From CAIYRG01 sp036273455 (GTDB lineage Bacteria; Pseudomonadota; Alphaproteobacteria; Micropepsales; Micropepsaceae), in contig DASUHP010000101.1 in NCBI GenBank assembly GCA_036273455.1, positions 1 through 64,000 on the forward strand: a DNA stretch of 64,000 nt, read 5' to 3'. The position numbers and the translations under genes were made by a program. This document shows, piece after piece, positions 26,887-37,849 of this stretch. The notes under the pieces are model-generated. The model did no database searches, was not told the DNA's origin, and saw only the letters and a program-made list of their open reading frames with translations. The first letter of the stretch is position 1. The number at the start of each line of letters is the position of its first letter.

Positions 26887-27786
26887 GTGACATCAGTTTC
26901 CGACAAACCGGCGACATTTCAGGACCTCATCCTGACGCTGCAGAATTTTTGGGCGAAGCAAGGGTGTCTGATCCTCCAGCCCTATGACATGGAGGTGGGC
27001 GCCGGGACATCCCATCCGGCCACGACTTTGCGCGCGCTTGGCCCAAGGCCTTGGCGTGCGGCCTATGTCCAGCCGTCACGCCGGCCGAAAGATGGCCGAT
27101 ACGGCGAAAATCCCAACCGCCTGCAGCATTATTATCAATATCAGGTGGTGCTGAAGCCATCGCCCGAAAACGTCCAGGACATCTATTTGCAGAGCCTGGC
27201 GACGCTCGGCATCGATCCGCTCGCGCATGATATCCGCTTCGTCGAAGACGATTGGGAAAATCCGACGCTGGGCGCCTGGGGTCTCGGCTGGGAAGTGTGG
27301 TGCGATGGCATGGAGGTCACCCAGTTTACCTATTTCCAGCAAGTGGGTGGCATCGACTGCGCTCCGGTTTCGGCCGAACTGACCTATGGCCTGGAACGCC
27401 TGGCAATGTATGTGCAGGGCGTTGAAAATGTTTACGACCTGCGTTTCAACGGCCAATTCCTCTATGGCGAGGTCTTTCACCAGGCCGAGCGGGAATATTC
27501 AGCCTATAATTTTGAGCAGGCGAATACCGAAATCCTGTTCCGGCATTTTGCCGATGCGGAGCAGGAGTGCAAAAGCCTGCTCGACGCCGGACTTGCACTT
27601 CCCGCTTACGACCAGTGTCTCAAGGCCAGCCATAATTTCAATCTGCTGGATGCGCGTGGCGTGATCAGCGTGACCGAGCGTGCGGCCTATATCGGCCGGG
27701 TGCGGGTTTTGGCGAAGGCCTGCTGCGAAGCCTGGCTGGCCAGTGGCCAGGGTGAATATCCGGTGCGGCAGGCTGCGGATGCCTGA
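26887..27786 (+). CDS. glyQ: Glycyl-tRNA synthetase alpha subunit
   Basis: A 299-residue class II synthetase subunit carrying the aminoacylation site. The QNFWAKQGCLILQPYDMEVGAGT opening region and the RRPKDGRYGENPNRLQHYYQ motif are diagnostic of the alpha subunit of the alpha2beta2 enzyme. Start is GTG at 26887. A weak promoter candidate lies upstream (TTGACC at 26834, 18-base spacer, TAGAGC at 26858). It overlaps glyS by eight bases. Confidence 0.96.
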   Translation: MTSVSDKPATFQDLILTLQNFWAKQGCLILQPYDMEVGAGTSHPATTLRALGPRPWRAAYVQPSRRPKDGRYGENPNRLQHYYQYQVVLKPSPENVQDIYLQSLATLGIDPLAHDIRFVEDDWENPTLGAWGLGWEVWCDGMEVTQFTYFQQVGGIDCAPVSAELTYGLERLAMYVQGVENVYDLRFNGQFLYGEVFHQAEREYSAYNFEQANTEILFRHFADAEQECKSLLDAGLALPAYDQCLKASHNFNLLDARGVISVTERAAYIGRVRVLAKACCEAWLASGQGEYPVRQAADA

Positions 27787-29848
27787 CTTTCTGCTCGAGC
27801 TATTGTCGGAAGAGATTCCGGCCCGGATGCAGGTCAGGGCCGCAAAGGAGCTGGAACGCCTCGTCGTGGGCGGGCTCTCCGATCGCGGCCTGCTCTTCGA
27901 GTCCATCCGCAGTTTTGCCGGCCCGCGGCGACTGACCGTCGCGATCGGTGGATTGCCGGGCCAGCAGTCGGATCGGGTGGACGAAAAAAAGGGTCCACGG
28001 GTCGGGGCGCCTGAAAAGGCGATTCAGGGATTTCTGAAATCCGCCGGTGTGACGCTCGAACAATGTGAAACGCGGAGCGACGATAAGGGCCAGTTCTATG
28101 TCGCCGCCATAACCCGCAAGGGCAGGCCGACGACGGAAGTTCTGGCCGAAGTCATACCCGAAGCGATCGCAAAGCTGCCGTGGCCGAAATCCATGCGCTG
28201 GGGCAGCGGCACATTCCGATGGGTACGTCCGCTGCATTCGATCGTCGCAACTTTTGAAGGGGAGGTGGTTTCGTTCGAGATTGCCGGCCTGCGCAGCGGC
28301 AACACGACACGCGGCCATCGTTTTCTCGCACCCGGCCCATTCGAAGTCAGGCATTTCGAAGATTACGAGACGAAATTGCGCAGGGCATTTGTCGTCCTCG
28401 ACCATGTCGAAAGACGGGAAATCATCGTTAACGAGGCGCGGCAAAAAGCCTTTGCCCTGGCTATGGAACCAGTTGGCGACGAAGCGCTTTTTGACGAGGT
28501 TGCGGGCCTTGTCGAATGGCCATCGGTGTTGATCGGCACCATCGCATCGGAGTTCATGGAGTTGCCGGCGGAGATTCTGCAACTGTCGATGCGCACCCAT
28601 CAGAAATATTTACCGCTGAGACATATGGGCGACGGCAGGCTCGCGGACCGGTTTGCCGTGGTGACCAACATGGTTGCCGCAGATGGCGGCAAGGAAATCG
28701 TCCACGGAAACGAGCGCGTTCTGCGGCCGCGATTGTCGGATGCCAAATTCTTTTGGGAGCAAGACCGTAGACGCAGTCTGGAGTCGCGTGTGCCGCTGCT
28801 GAAGCAGGTGGTTTTTCACACGAAGCTTGGCACCCAGTTCGATCGCATCAACCGTATCGTAGCGCTTTCGGCGGAAATCGCGCGCAGGATCGGTGCGGAT
28901 ACCGAAATGTCGGAACGTGCCGCGTTGTTGTGCAAATCCGATCTGACAACCGATGTGGTTGGCGAATTCCCCGAACTTCAGGGCGTGATGGGCCGCTATT
29001 ACGCGCTCAATGACGGAGAAACCCAGGAAGTCGCTACCGCGATTTTCGAGCATTACAAGCCGGCGGGTCCGTCGGATCGTCTGCCGTCCATACCCGTCGC
29101 CATGGCAGTGGCACTTGCCGACAAGCTCGACCTGCTCACCGGCCTGTTCGCGGCCGGCGAGAAGCCGAGCGGTTCGGGTGATCCCTATGCGCTGCGCCGC
29201 GCCGCGCTCGGCGTCGTGCGCATCGTTCTCGAGAACCGGTTGCGGCTGCCGCTCGCGCCGCTCGTGCGTGAACATCTGACGCGGCTTGCCGCGGGCAATG
29301 TGCCGATCGAATCGCCTGAAAAACTTGCCGGCGAAATTCTTTCGTTTTTTGTCGAGCGGCTTGAAGTTGCTTTGCGCGATCGTGGCGTGCGGCACGATCT
29401 GATTATGGCCGTGTTCGCATTGAGCAGTGAGGACGATCTTGTTCTGCTTGTCGATCGTGTGGAGGCGCTGAAGGCGTTCCTCGCGTCCGATGACGGCGCC
29501 AACCTGCTGACCGGTTACCGCAGGGCAGCGAACATCCTGAGGATTGAAGAGAAGAAGGACAAGACCTCCTATCGCGGGATTCCCGAGTCGCTGCAACAGG
29601 AAGAAGAGCGTGAATTGCACGCGGCCCTGATCCACACCAAGGTGGAGGCGGCAAAGGCGTTGAGCCATGAAGATTTCGCAGGCGCAATGTCGGCCTGCGC
29701 GCGGCTGCGTGCGCCGGTCGACCGGTTTTTCGATCGGGTTACCGTCAACACCGCCGATGCCGTGCTGCGGGTCAGCCGGTTAAAGCTGCTGTCGCAAATT
29801 GTCGAAACCGCGCACCAGGTTGCCGATTTCTCGAAAATCGAGGGCTGA
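27779..29848 (+). CDS. glyS: Glycyl-tRNA synthetase beta subunit
   Basis: A 689-residue beta subunit needed for tRNA recognition. It starts with the typical PDFLLELLSEEIPARMQ and continues through the HD-like and anticodon-binding regions at normal length. The ATG at 27779 lies in the end of glyQ, so translation is coupled. The frame is also open upstream inside glyQ but not credible there. ppdK follows after 58 bp, an arrangement common in this class of bacteria. Confidence 0.96.
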   Translation: MPDFLLELLSEEIPARMQVRAAKELERLVVGGLSDRGLLFESIRSFAGPRRLTVAIGGLPGQQSDRVDEKKGPRVGAPEKAIQGFLKSAGVTLEQCETRSDDKGQFYVAAITRKGRPTTEVLAEVIPEAIAKLPWPKSMRWGSGTFRWVRPLHSIVATFEGEVVSFEIAGLRSGNTTRGHRFLAPGPFEVRHFEDYETKLRRAFVVLDHVERREIIVNEARQKAFALAMEPVGDEALFDEVAGLVEWPSVLIGTIASEFMELPAEILQLSMRTHQKYLPLRHMGDGRLADRFAVVTNMVAADGGKEIVHGNERVLRPRLSDAKFFWEQDRRRSLESRVPLLKQVVFHTKLGTQFDRINRIVALSAEIARRIGADTEMSERAALLCKSDLTTDVVGEFPELQGVMGRYYALNDGETQEVATAIFEHYKPAGPSDRLPSIPVAMAVALADKLDLLTGLFAAGEKPSGSGDPYALRRAALGVVRIVLENRLRLPLAPLVREHLTRLAAGNVPIESPEKLAGEILSFFVERLEVALRDRGVRHDLIMAVFALSSEDDLVLLVDRVEALKAFLASDDGANLLTGYRRAANILRIEEKKDKTSYRGIPESLQQEEERELHAALIHTKVEAAKALSHEDFAGAMSACARLRAPVDRFFDRVTVNTADAVLRVSRLKLLSQIVETAHQVADFSKIEG

Positions 29849-29906
29849 AACGGCCAGTTGCGCGTTTCGCAGTTCACAATCCGGTTTGGGTACAGGACCA
29901 CGGTCA

Positions 29907-32570
<2,664 letters not shown>

Positions 32571-32596
32571 CTGACACCACGCATTACGCGCGCCGG

Positions 32597-32626
32597 GCTT
32601 TTGCGATTTCAGCGAATCGCAAAAGC
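32597..32626 (+). terminator. Hairpin after ppdK
   Basis: A perfect 12-bp inverted repeat, GCTTTTGCGATT and AATCGCAAAAGC around a six-base loop, 27 bp after the ppdK stop. It lacks a U tract afterwards, so it may act as a transcript end with Rho, as an mRNA stabiliser, or not as a terminator at all. Confidence 0.55.
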
Positions 32627-32741
32627 GGCCCCATTCCCTTGTAATTAGCGCGTTTTCTGCACGGCTGCCGCCGTGCCGGGGTGCGCCATGAATCGGCCAT
32701 CGACAGCCCGGCCGGGAACCACTTCTGTGGAAAATACTTTA

Positions 32742-32886
32742 GTCCGTACAATGATATTTCAATGAGAAATGCCTGGTAACGAAGGTTAATTTAATTTCTA
32801 TTCCGTACAGTGACGTTTGGTTCCGTGACGCTCCGTCATGAATGTTTAGTTTTTCTGTTGACGTTCCGTAAACCCATTGGTAGCTG
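32742..32886 (+). promoter_or_regulatory. Promoter region with repeats before the SleB-type gene
   Basis: This AT-rich stretch within a 357-bp gene-free interval (32571-32927) holds two 13-bp copies of TGACG-N2-CCGT(C/A)A at 32826-32838 and 32859-32871, 33 bp apart, and two longer CCGTACA(A/G)TGA repeats at 32744 and 32803. A candidate promoter is TTGACG at 32858 with a 17-base spacer and a weak -10 TAGCTG at 32881; the second repeat overlaps its -35. The rest of the interval contains only the ppdK hairpin. Confidence 0.45.
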
Positions 32887-32927
32887 AATCCCATGAGGTG
32901 GGACGAAGTCGTGCTCGGAGTAAAAGC

Positions 32928-33665
32928 ATGATCGATCAATTAGGGGTGGCCCACCGCCGGGCCGACAGCGTACTGAACTACACGGCGGCCATCGTGCTGA
33001 CGGGTTTGGTGATCTGGACCAAATATGATCAGTACACGATAAATCCGGTTACGGATTTTACCGCGTCTGCAATTCCGGCCGCGGTGGCGGTTACCCCGAT
33101 GGCAGCGGCGTTCGTGCCATCCCGGCCAGTTGCCGTGGTGGACCAGTCCGAGTGCCTGGCGGAAGCGCTGTATTACGAGGCTCGCGGCGAGGGTGTAGAA
33201 GGCGAGAAGGCGGTTGCGGAAGTCGTGCTCCAGCGCACGCGGGATGCCTTTTACCCGCACACCATTTGTGGCGTCGTCTATGAAGGCGTGCAGCGGGACA
33301 GAAAGGACTGCCAGTTCTCCTTCGCCTGTGACGGCGCCCTGCGCAAACCGAAAGAGCGGGGCACCTGGCAGCATGTGCGCGTGCTTGCGGACAGAATCGT
33401 GAGCGGTGCCGTCAAACTCGCGGGCGAGACCGGCCATGCGATTGCCTATCACAGCGTCGATGTCGATCCGTACTGGGCCGAAGACATGGTCAAAACCGCC
33501 CAGATCGGAAACCACATCTTTTATCGCCGTGATTCGAACCGCGCCGCTCTCAATGCCGAACGTCAGGCGGAAAATGTGCCGCCGAAGATTGAGGACGTCG
33601 CGGATGGGTCAAAGGAAGTCCATGCCGACGTCCAGACTTCGGACGCTGTGGGTCAGGGCGCCTGA
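32928..33665 (+). CDS. SleB/CwlJ-type cell wall hydrolase
   Basis: A 245-residue protein with an N-terminal hydrophobic segment (about residues 18-32) that probably anchors it, and a hydrolase_2 (SleB) domain from about residue 75: CLAEALYYEARGEGVEGEKAVAEVV holds the catalytic Glu. Enzymes of this family cut peptidoglycan; outside spore formers they act in wall remodelling. CGGAG lies before the ATG at 32928. Its last 57 bases overlap the 3' end of nadC on the other strand. The charged C-terminal tail (KIEDVADGSKEVHADVQ) is dispensable-looking. Confidence 0.85.
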   Translation: MIDQLGVAHRRADSVLNYTAAIVLTGLVIWTKYDQYTINPVTDFTASAIPAAVAVTPMAAAFVPSRPVAVVDQSECLAEALYYEARGEGVEGEKAVAEVVLQRTRDAFYPHTICGVVYEGVQRDRKDCQFSFACDGALRKPKERGTWQHVRVLADRIVSGAVKLAGETGHAIAYHSVDVDPYWAEDMVKTAQIGNHIFYRRDSNRAALNAERQAENVPPKIEDVADGSKEVHADVQTSDAVGQGA

Positions 33666-34490
33666 GGAAATAAAGTCGACGCCGGTTTCCGCGATCGCTC
33701 GCACCCGATCGAGGGTGACGCCGCCGGATGCCTCGAGTTTGGCGCGCCCGCGCGTCATTTCAACGGCCTGGCGCATGACGATGACGGACATGTTGTCGAG
33801 CAGGATGGTATCGAACCCGAGCGCCAGCGCCTCGTTCAGCTGATCGAGGGTGTCGACTTCGATTTCGACTTTCACCAGCGGCCCGAGCTGATTTTTCAGC
33901 CGTGACATCACCGGGCCGAGCCCGCCGGCCGCGGCGATGTGATTGTCTTTGACCAGGACCGCATCATCGAGGCCGAAGCGGTGATTCAGGCCGCCGCCGC
34001 AGCGCACAGCATATTTCTGCAACAGCCGAAGACCGGGAATGGTTTTCCGCGTACAGATGATGCGGGCGCCGGTTCCTGCGACGCAGTTGACCAGGGCATT
34101 GGTGGCAGTCGCAACGCCCGAGAGGTGGCCGAGGAAATTCAGCGCAACCCGCTCGGCCGTCAGAATGGCGCGCGCGGGCCCTTCAAGAGAGACAATGGCT
34201 GCCCCGGCTGAGACCGGTTCGCCATCCCCGGAATGGCGCTCAATCCGCACGCCGGGATCGATCAGCCGGAATGCGGTTTCAGCCGCGACAAGCCCCGACA
34301 CGACGCCGCTCTCGCGCGCCACAATGGCTGCACGGGAAGTCTGGCCCGGCGGGATCAGGAGATCGGTTGTCAGATCGCCGGCACGCCCGAGATCCTCTTC
34401 CAGCGCGCGCCGTACAATCGGTTCAATCAGCAGCGGATGGGGCGCACTAACATCACGCGGCGGCACGGCGTTGCGCTTTCGGGTGGACAT
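33609..34490 (-). CDS. nadC: Nicotinate-nucleotide pyrophosphorylase
   Basis: A 293-residue enzyme that makes nicotinate mononucleotide from quinolinate and PRPP. The CTRKTIPGLRLLQKYAVRCGGGLNHR block and the DNHIAAAGG segment are the quinolinate and PRPP binding regions. Its start overlaps nadA by 38 bases, so the two are coupled, and the unit ends convergent with the SleB-type gene. nadB (L-aspartate oxidase) is missing here, so quinolinate synthesis must draw on a gene elsewhere. Confidence 0.94.
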   Translation of the reverse strand: MSTRKRNAVPPRDVSAPHPLLIEPIVRRALEEDLGRAGDLTTDLLIPPGQTSRAAIVARESGVVSGLVAAETAFRLIDPGVRIERHSGDGEPVSAGAAIVSLEGPARAILTAERVALNFLGHLSGVATATNALVNCVAGTGARIICTRKTIPGLRLLQKYAVRCGGGLNHRFGLDDAVLVKDNHIAAAGGLGPVMSRLKNQLGPLVKVEIEVDTLDQLNEALALGFDTILLDNMSVIVMRQAVEMTRGRAKLEASGGVTLDRVRAIAETGVDFISSGALTHSVRSLDVGMDFL

Positions 34491-35490
34491 TCAACATGGC
34501 TTCTACCGCGGCTCTGGCCCGCACCGAAACCAGCGGATCGACGGTGATTTCAATCTTTTCCGTCTGCAGTGCTTCCAGGATACCGGCCAGCGTGACGCGT
34601 TTCATGTGCGGGCAGAGATTGCAGGGGCGGATGAATTCCACCGAAGGGGCCTCCACCGCGAGATTATCGCTCATGGAACACTCGGTGATGAGAGCAACAC
34701 GTGCCGGCTTTTTGCCGGTAATATAGTTTCCCATCGCAGCGGTTGAGCCCGCGAAATCGGCAGCCGCGATGACTTCGGGTGGACATTCCGGATGGGCGAG
34801 CACAACGATATCCGGATGTGCGGAGCGAAGCTGATCGATGTCGGTTGCGGAAAACCGCTCATGCACTTCGCAATGTCCACTCCAGGTGATGATATTCACC
34901 GGCGTTTGCGCAGCGACATTACGGGCCAGATATTCGTCGGGGATCATGATAACGGACCCGACGCCTCGTTCGGCGGCGATGAATTCGACCACATCAACAG
35001 CATTGGCCGATGTGCAGCAGATGTCGGACTCGGCCTTCACTTCGGCAGATGTGTTCACATACGACACAACCGGCAGGCTAGGATGGGCGCGTTTCAGCGC
35101 CCTGACATCGGCGGGTGTAACGGACGAGGCAAGCGAACATCCGGCCCGCTCGTCAGAAATCAGAACCTTTTTTTGCGGCGACAGGACTTTTGCCGTCTCC
35201 GCCATAAAGCGCACGCCGGCCTGGACGATGATGGCGGCGTCGGTTTTTGCCGCTTCGCGGGCCAATTGCAGCGAGTCCCCGACGAAATCGGCAACGCAGT
35301 GATAAATCTCGGGGGTCATGTAATTATGCGCGAGAACCACCGCGCGTTTCTCGCCCTTCAGGCGATTGATCTGCGAGATGTACGGCGCGAATGCCGGCCA
35401 TTCGATTTCCGGAATGACCCGTTTGACCCGGGCGTAGAGCGGCGCCGTCTCGGCAGCGATTTCAGGCGTGTAGGGGAGTTGGGACATCAC
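34453..35490 (-). CDS. nadA: Quinolinate synthase
   Basis: A 345-residue [4Fe-4S] enzyme that condenses iminoaspartate with dihydroxyacetone phosphate. Conserved features include VLAHNYMTPEIYH, the cysteine in AGCSLASS, HPECPPEV, and CNLCPHMKRVTL near the C terminus. Start: GTG at 35490 (followed at once by ATG at 35487); GGAG lies eight bases before the GTG and belongs to a palindrome. The 91-bp gap upstream has two similar palindromes and the regulator gene nadQ, so feedback control of NAD synthesis is likely. Confidence 0.94.
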   Translation of the reverse strand: MMSQLPYTPEIAAETAPLYARVKRVIPEIEWPAFAPYISQINRLKGEKRAVVLAHNYMTPEIYHCVADFVGDSLQLAREAAKTDAAIIVQAGVRFMAETAKVLSPQKKVLISDERAGCSLASSVTPADVRALKRAHPSLPVVSYVNTSAEVKAESDICCTSANAVDVVEFIAAERGVGSVIMIPDEYLARNVAAQTPVNIITWSGHCEVHERFSATDIDQLRSAHPDIVVLAHPECPPEVIAAADFAGSTAAMGNYITGKKPARVALITECSMSDNLAVEAPSVEFIRPCNLCPHMKRVTLAGILEALQTEKIEITVDPLVSVRARAAVEAMLNVHPKAQRRAAA

Positions 35491-35494
35491 ACAT

Positions 35495-35513
35495 TATGCT
35501 CCGATTGAGCATA
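35495..35513 (-). promoter_or_regulatory. Palindromic operator covering the nadA ribosome-binding site
   Basis: A perfect 7-bp inverted repeat with a five-base centre, TATGCTC-N5-GAGCATA. The GGAG of the nadA ribosome-binding site is inside it. It closely resembles the second palindrome at 35559-35577. Probable binding site for the regulator encoded just upstream. Confidence 0.65.
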
Positions 35514-35558
35514 TCCTATGGACCAAAAAAGGCCGCAACCGGCGGCAGATACGGACGA

Positions 35559-35577
35559 TATACTTCTTTTGAGTATA
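35559..35577 (-). promoter_or_regulatory. Second palindromic operator upstream of nadA
   Basis: TATACTT-N5-GAGTATA, 6 of 7 arm positions paired, with the same length and spacer as the palindrome 64 bp downstream. Together the two fit TATRCTY-N5-GAGYATA. It sits four bases after the nadQ stop and upstream of the probable nadA promoter. Confidence 0.6.
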
Positions 35578-35580
35578 ACG

Positions 35581-36594
35581 TCAAGTCTGCGGTCGGATCG
35601 CCCGGCCAAAACCATAGCGAACGCCCGGCGCAGGGCGCTCGCGCAACACTTCCCTGCGAAATCGGAATTGCTCTGCCGGCCGCCCCCCGGTCTTGTGGGA
35701 CATCCGTCCGGTCCGCTCCACCAGCCCCTGCGCCTCCACCAGGCGGCGAAAATTCTGCTTGTGCAGCCGAACGCCTGACAGCGCCTCAACCGTGCGCTGG
35801 AGCTCCAGCAAAGTGAATTCGCCGGCCATTAATTCAAATACGACGGGCCGGTATTTGATTTTGCCGCGTAGCCTTCCCATCGCGGTGGCAAGAATACGCC
35901 GGTGGTCGAAACTCATGCTGAGGCCGAGTGGCCCAATCGGCGCGCCCGGTGGAACGGCGCCCCGGTCCCGCTGCGCCTCGACCACCAGCCCTGCTTCATA
36001 GAGAAGCTCGTAACGTTCGAGAACTTTTTCCTCATCCCAGCCGCTGGTGCCGCCGCCGAAGCAAAGCCGGATGCGGTCATTCCGGATCGCCCGGCTGTCG
36101 GGATTTGGTGCGGCATCGGCGAAGTGCCGCAGACTGGGGAGAACCTGGGATGCAATCATCGCGGGCGCGCCCTCGCGCCAATCCTCCCACGGAAAAAACA
36201 TGTACCAGTCGCGCCACAGCACGCCCGCTCGTTCCAGCGGAGTCCGGGTAAGCGCGAGATAACCGACGGATACGACGCGAGGACCTTCGCCTGGCCGCGC
36301 CAGATGCCGGCCACGATCGCCGAAAGTGTAGAGCTGCTCGACATAGCCGAGCTGGACACTGGTTTGCTCCTGAACCCAGTTGCGCAGACCTGATTCCAGC
36401 GTGCGGTGCGACAGCGGATCGAAATTTCCGAACGGGAGCGCATCGGCCTCATCGTTGTGACGGACGACCAATACGCGCGGCCGTTCTTCCTGAACCGACA
36501 GAATGGCCGCGGAAAGGCCGATCAGGACGGTTTGTTCGCCGGCGCCGTGATCCGGGGCATCGATCTGCCCGAAATTTGTTGCGGTGCGTATCAT
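35581..36594 (-). CDS. nadQ: NadQ/NrtR-type Nudix-related regulator of NAD synthesis
   Basis: A 337-residue protein with an N-terminal Nudix-like domain, lacking an intact Nudix box, and a C-terminal winged-helix region (YRPVVFELMAGEFTLLELQRTVE ... LHKQNFRRLVE) typical of NrtR-like regulators. The FDPLSHRTLESGLRNWVQEQT and YVEQLYTFGDRGRH segments match the alphaproteobacterial 'NAD regulator' proteins. These repress nad genes in response to NAD-derived ligands. It lies just upstream of nadA with two palindromes in the gap. The symbol is tentative; naming (NadQ or NrtR) varies. Confidence 0.8.
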   Translation of the reverse strand: MIRTATNFGQIDAPDHGAGEQTVLIGLSAAILSVQEERPRVLVVRHNDEADALPFGNFDPLSHRTLESGLRNWVQEQTSVQLGYVEQLYTFGDRGRHLARPGEGPRVVSVGYLALTRTPLERAGVLWRDWYMFFPWEDWREGAPAMIASQVLPSLRHFADAAPNPDSRAIRNDRIRLCFGGGTSGWDEEKVLERYELLYEAGLVVEAQRDRGAVPPGAPIGPLGLSMSFDHRRILATAMGRLRGKIKYRPVVFELMAGEFTLLELQRTVEALSGVRLHKQNFRRLVEAQGLVERTGRMSHKTGGRPAEQFRFRREVLRERPAPGVRYGFGRAIRPQT

Positions 36595-37112
36595 CCCGAT
36601 TCCGGCCGAAGAGGAATTTCAACCACAGTCCCCTCCACTGCGGGAATGGGCGGCGACATGCATTCGACCGCCGCCGTCATCCGTCCCTGCCGCGCCAACA
36701 GGGCGTCCGCATGGCGGATCATCAGCCGGTTCGGCTGGGCGTGTGGCGCATAAAACCGCAGGCTTTGCGCCAATTGGTACTCATCCCCTGCCGCCTGCAG
36801 ATCACAAAGAACAATATAGGCGGCGGCGGTCGAGCGGCTGATCCCGGCCCAGCAATGGATCAGGATCGGCGAGGATCTATTCCAGCTTCGGGTAAACTCC
36901 AAAAGGCTCGAAATATGACTGTGTTCCGGACAAGTGATCCCGTCGCCGGCCTCGGTGACATCGTGGATCGATAGCCGCAAGTGACATTCAGGCCGGATCG
37001 CCTCCGGCGTTTGGACTTCGGGTTCGACCATCAGTGAGACCAGATGAGTAGGCCGGTAGCGGCGGATGGTGGCTTCGATGGCAGCATAAGGGGATATCAG
37101 AACGGCGCTCAT
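36591..37112 (-). CDS. Protein tyrosine phosphatase-like protein
   Basis: A 173-residue cysteine-based phosphatase-superfamily protein. The P-loop HCxxGxxRS is present as HCWAGISRS, with the general-acid region IHDVTEAGDG upstream. The gene overlaps nadQ by four bases and follows the HD hydrolase gene, so all three probably share a transcript. Substrate unknown; a nucleotide- or protein-phosphate role would fit the NAD context, but this is inference. ATG at 37112 is chosen over upstream in-frame starts that enter the HD gene; no clear ribosome-binding site is visible. Confidence 0.78.
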   Translation of the reverse strand: MSAVLISPYAAIEATIRRYRPTHLVSLMVEPEVQTPEAIRPECHLRLSIHDVTEAGDGITCPEHSHISSLLEFTRSWNRSSPILIHCWAGISRSTAAAYIVLCDLQAAGDEYQLAQSLRFYAPHAQPNRLMIRHADALLARQGRMTAAVECMSPPIPAVEGTVVEIPLRPESG

Positions 37113-37197
37113 GGCGCAGGATTGTCGATTGCGCCGTTTGCCGACGCAAATGGAATCCTGCGTTCCGACTATTTGTGGGCGCAACTGCGCGTGAGAC

Positions 37198-37791
37198 TCA
37201 CAGACCCGCGGACAGGCGGCGGAAGCGGTCAAGATAGGCAAGTTCGGCTTCCGCGGCCGGCAGGGGAGCGAGCCGCGGGGGCGTGACGGATTTTGGCGTA
37301 CCAAAGAAATTCGCCGCTTCCTGACGTGAAAAACCTGCGAGCTGCGTGGCTTCGAAGAAGGCAGATAGCCGGTCGGCACGCTTGATTAACGCGGAATCAG
37401 CGACAGCAATTTCCGCCTGCAGACCAAAGCGCAGATGGATCGCGCTCAAGAGGCGGTTCTCAAAAGCTTTGTAATCCAGCCCGATGGCGGCTTTGAATGG
37501 GCTGATCAGGTCCCCAATGACATACTCGGCCGAGTCATGGAGCAGTGCGGCGAGGCGCAGCGGCACGCCGCATTTGGGCCTGAGGTCCTGGACAAAGCGT
37601 TCGACCAGCAGACAATGCTGGGCCACGGAGAACGCGTGGTCGCCCCGGGTTTGGCCATTCCAGCGTGCGACGCGCGCGAGTCCATGCGCAATATCTTCGA
37701 TTTCGATATCGAGGGGGGAGGGGTCGAGCAGGTCGAGACGCCGCCCGCTGAGCATTCTTTGCCAGGCACGGCGGTCATTGCTGGGCGGCAT
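37198..37791 (-). CDS. HD-domain phosphohydrolase (YfbR-like)
   Basis: A 197-residue metal-dependent hydrolase with the HD signature: His in DHAFSVAQHCLLV, the LLHDSAEYVIGD doublet, and a distal Asp in IKRADRL. It resembles YfbR-type 5'-nucleotidases that hydrolyse nucleotide monophosphates. It is the first gene of a leftward run toward tyrosine phosphatase, nadQ, nadA and nadC. Divergent from the stress-protein gene across 58 bp. Confidence 0.78.
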   Translation of the reverse strand: MPPSNDRRAWQRMLSGRRLDLLDPSPLDIEIEDIAHGLARVARWNGQTRGDHAFSVAQHCLLVERFVQDLRPKCGVPLRLAALLHDSAEYVIGDLISPFKAAIGLDYKAFENRLLSAIHLRFGLQAEIAVADSALIKRADRLSAFFEATQLAGFSRQEAANFFGTPKSVTPPRLAPLPAAEAELAYLDRFRRLSAGL

Positions 37792-37849
37792 CGGGTTTGC
37801 CTCAAACGCGTTGGGTGGGCTTTAATATGAAGCTTCAGCTGAGGTTGTC

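Noticed and set aside
32597..32626. Certain intrinsic terminator after ppdK
   Set aside because: The stem is perfect, but there is no U tract, so I list it only as a probable hairpin.
32780..32800. TTAA pair upstream of the SleB-type gene as a CtrA site
   Set aside because: The half-sites are one base apart, not seven, so they do not fit TTAA-N7-TTAA.
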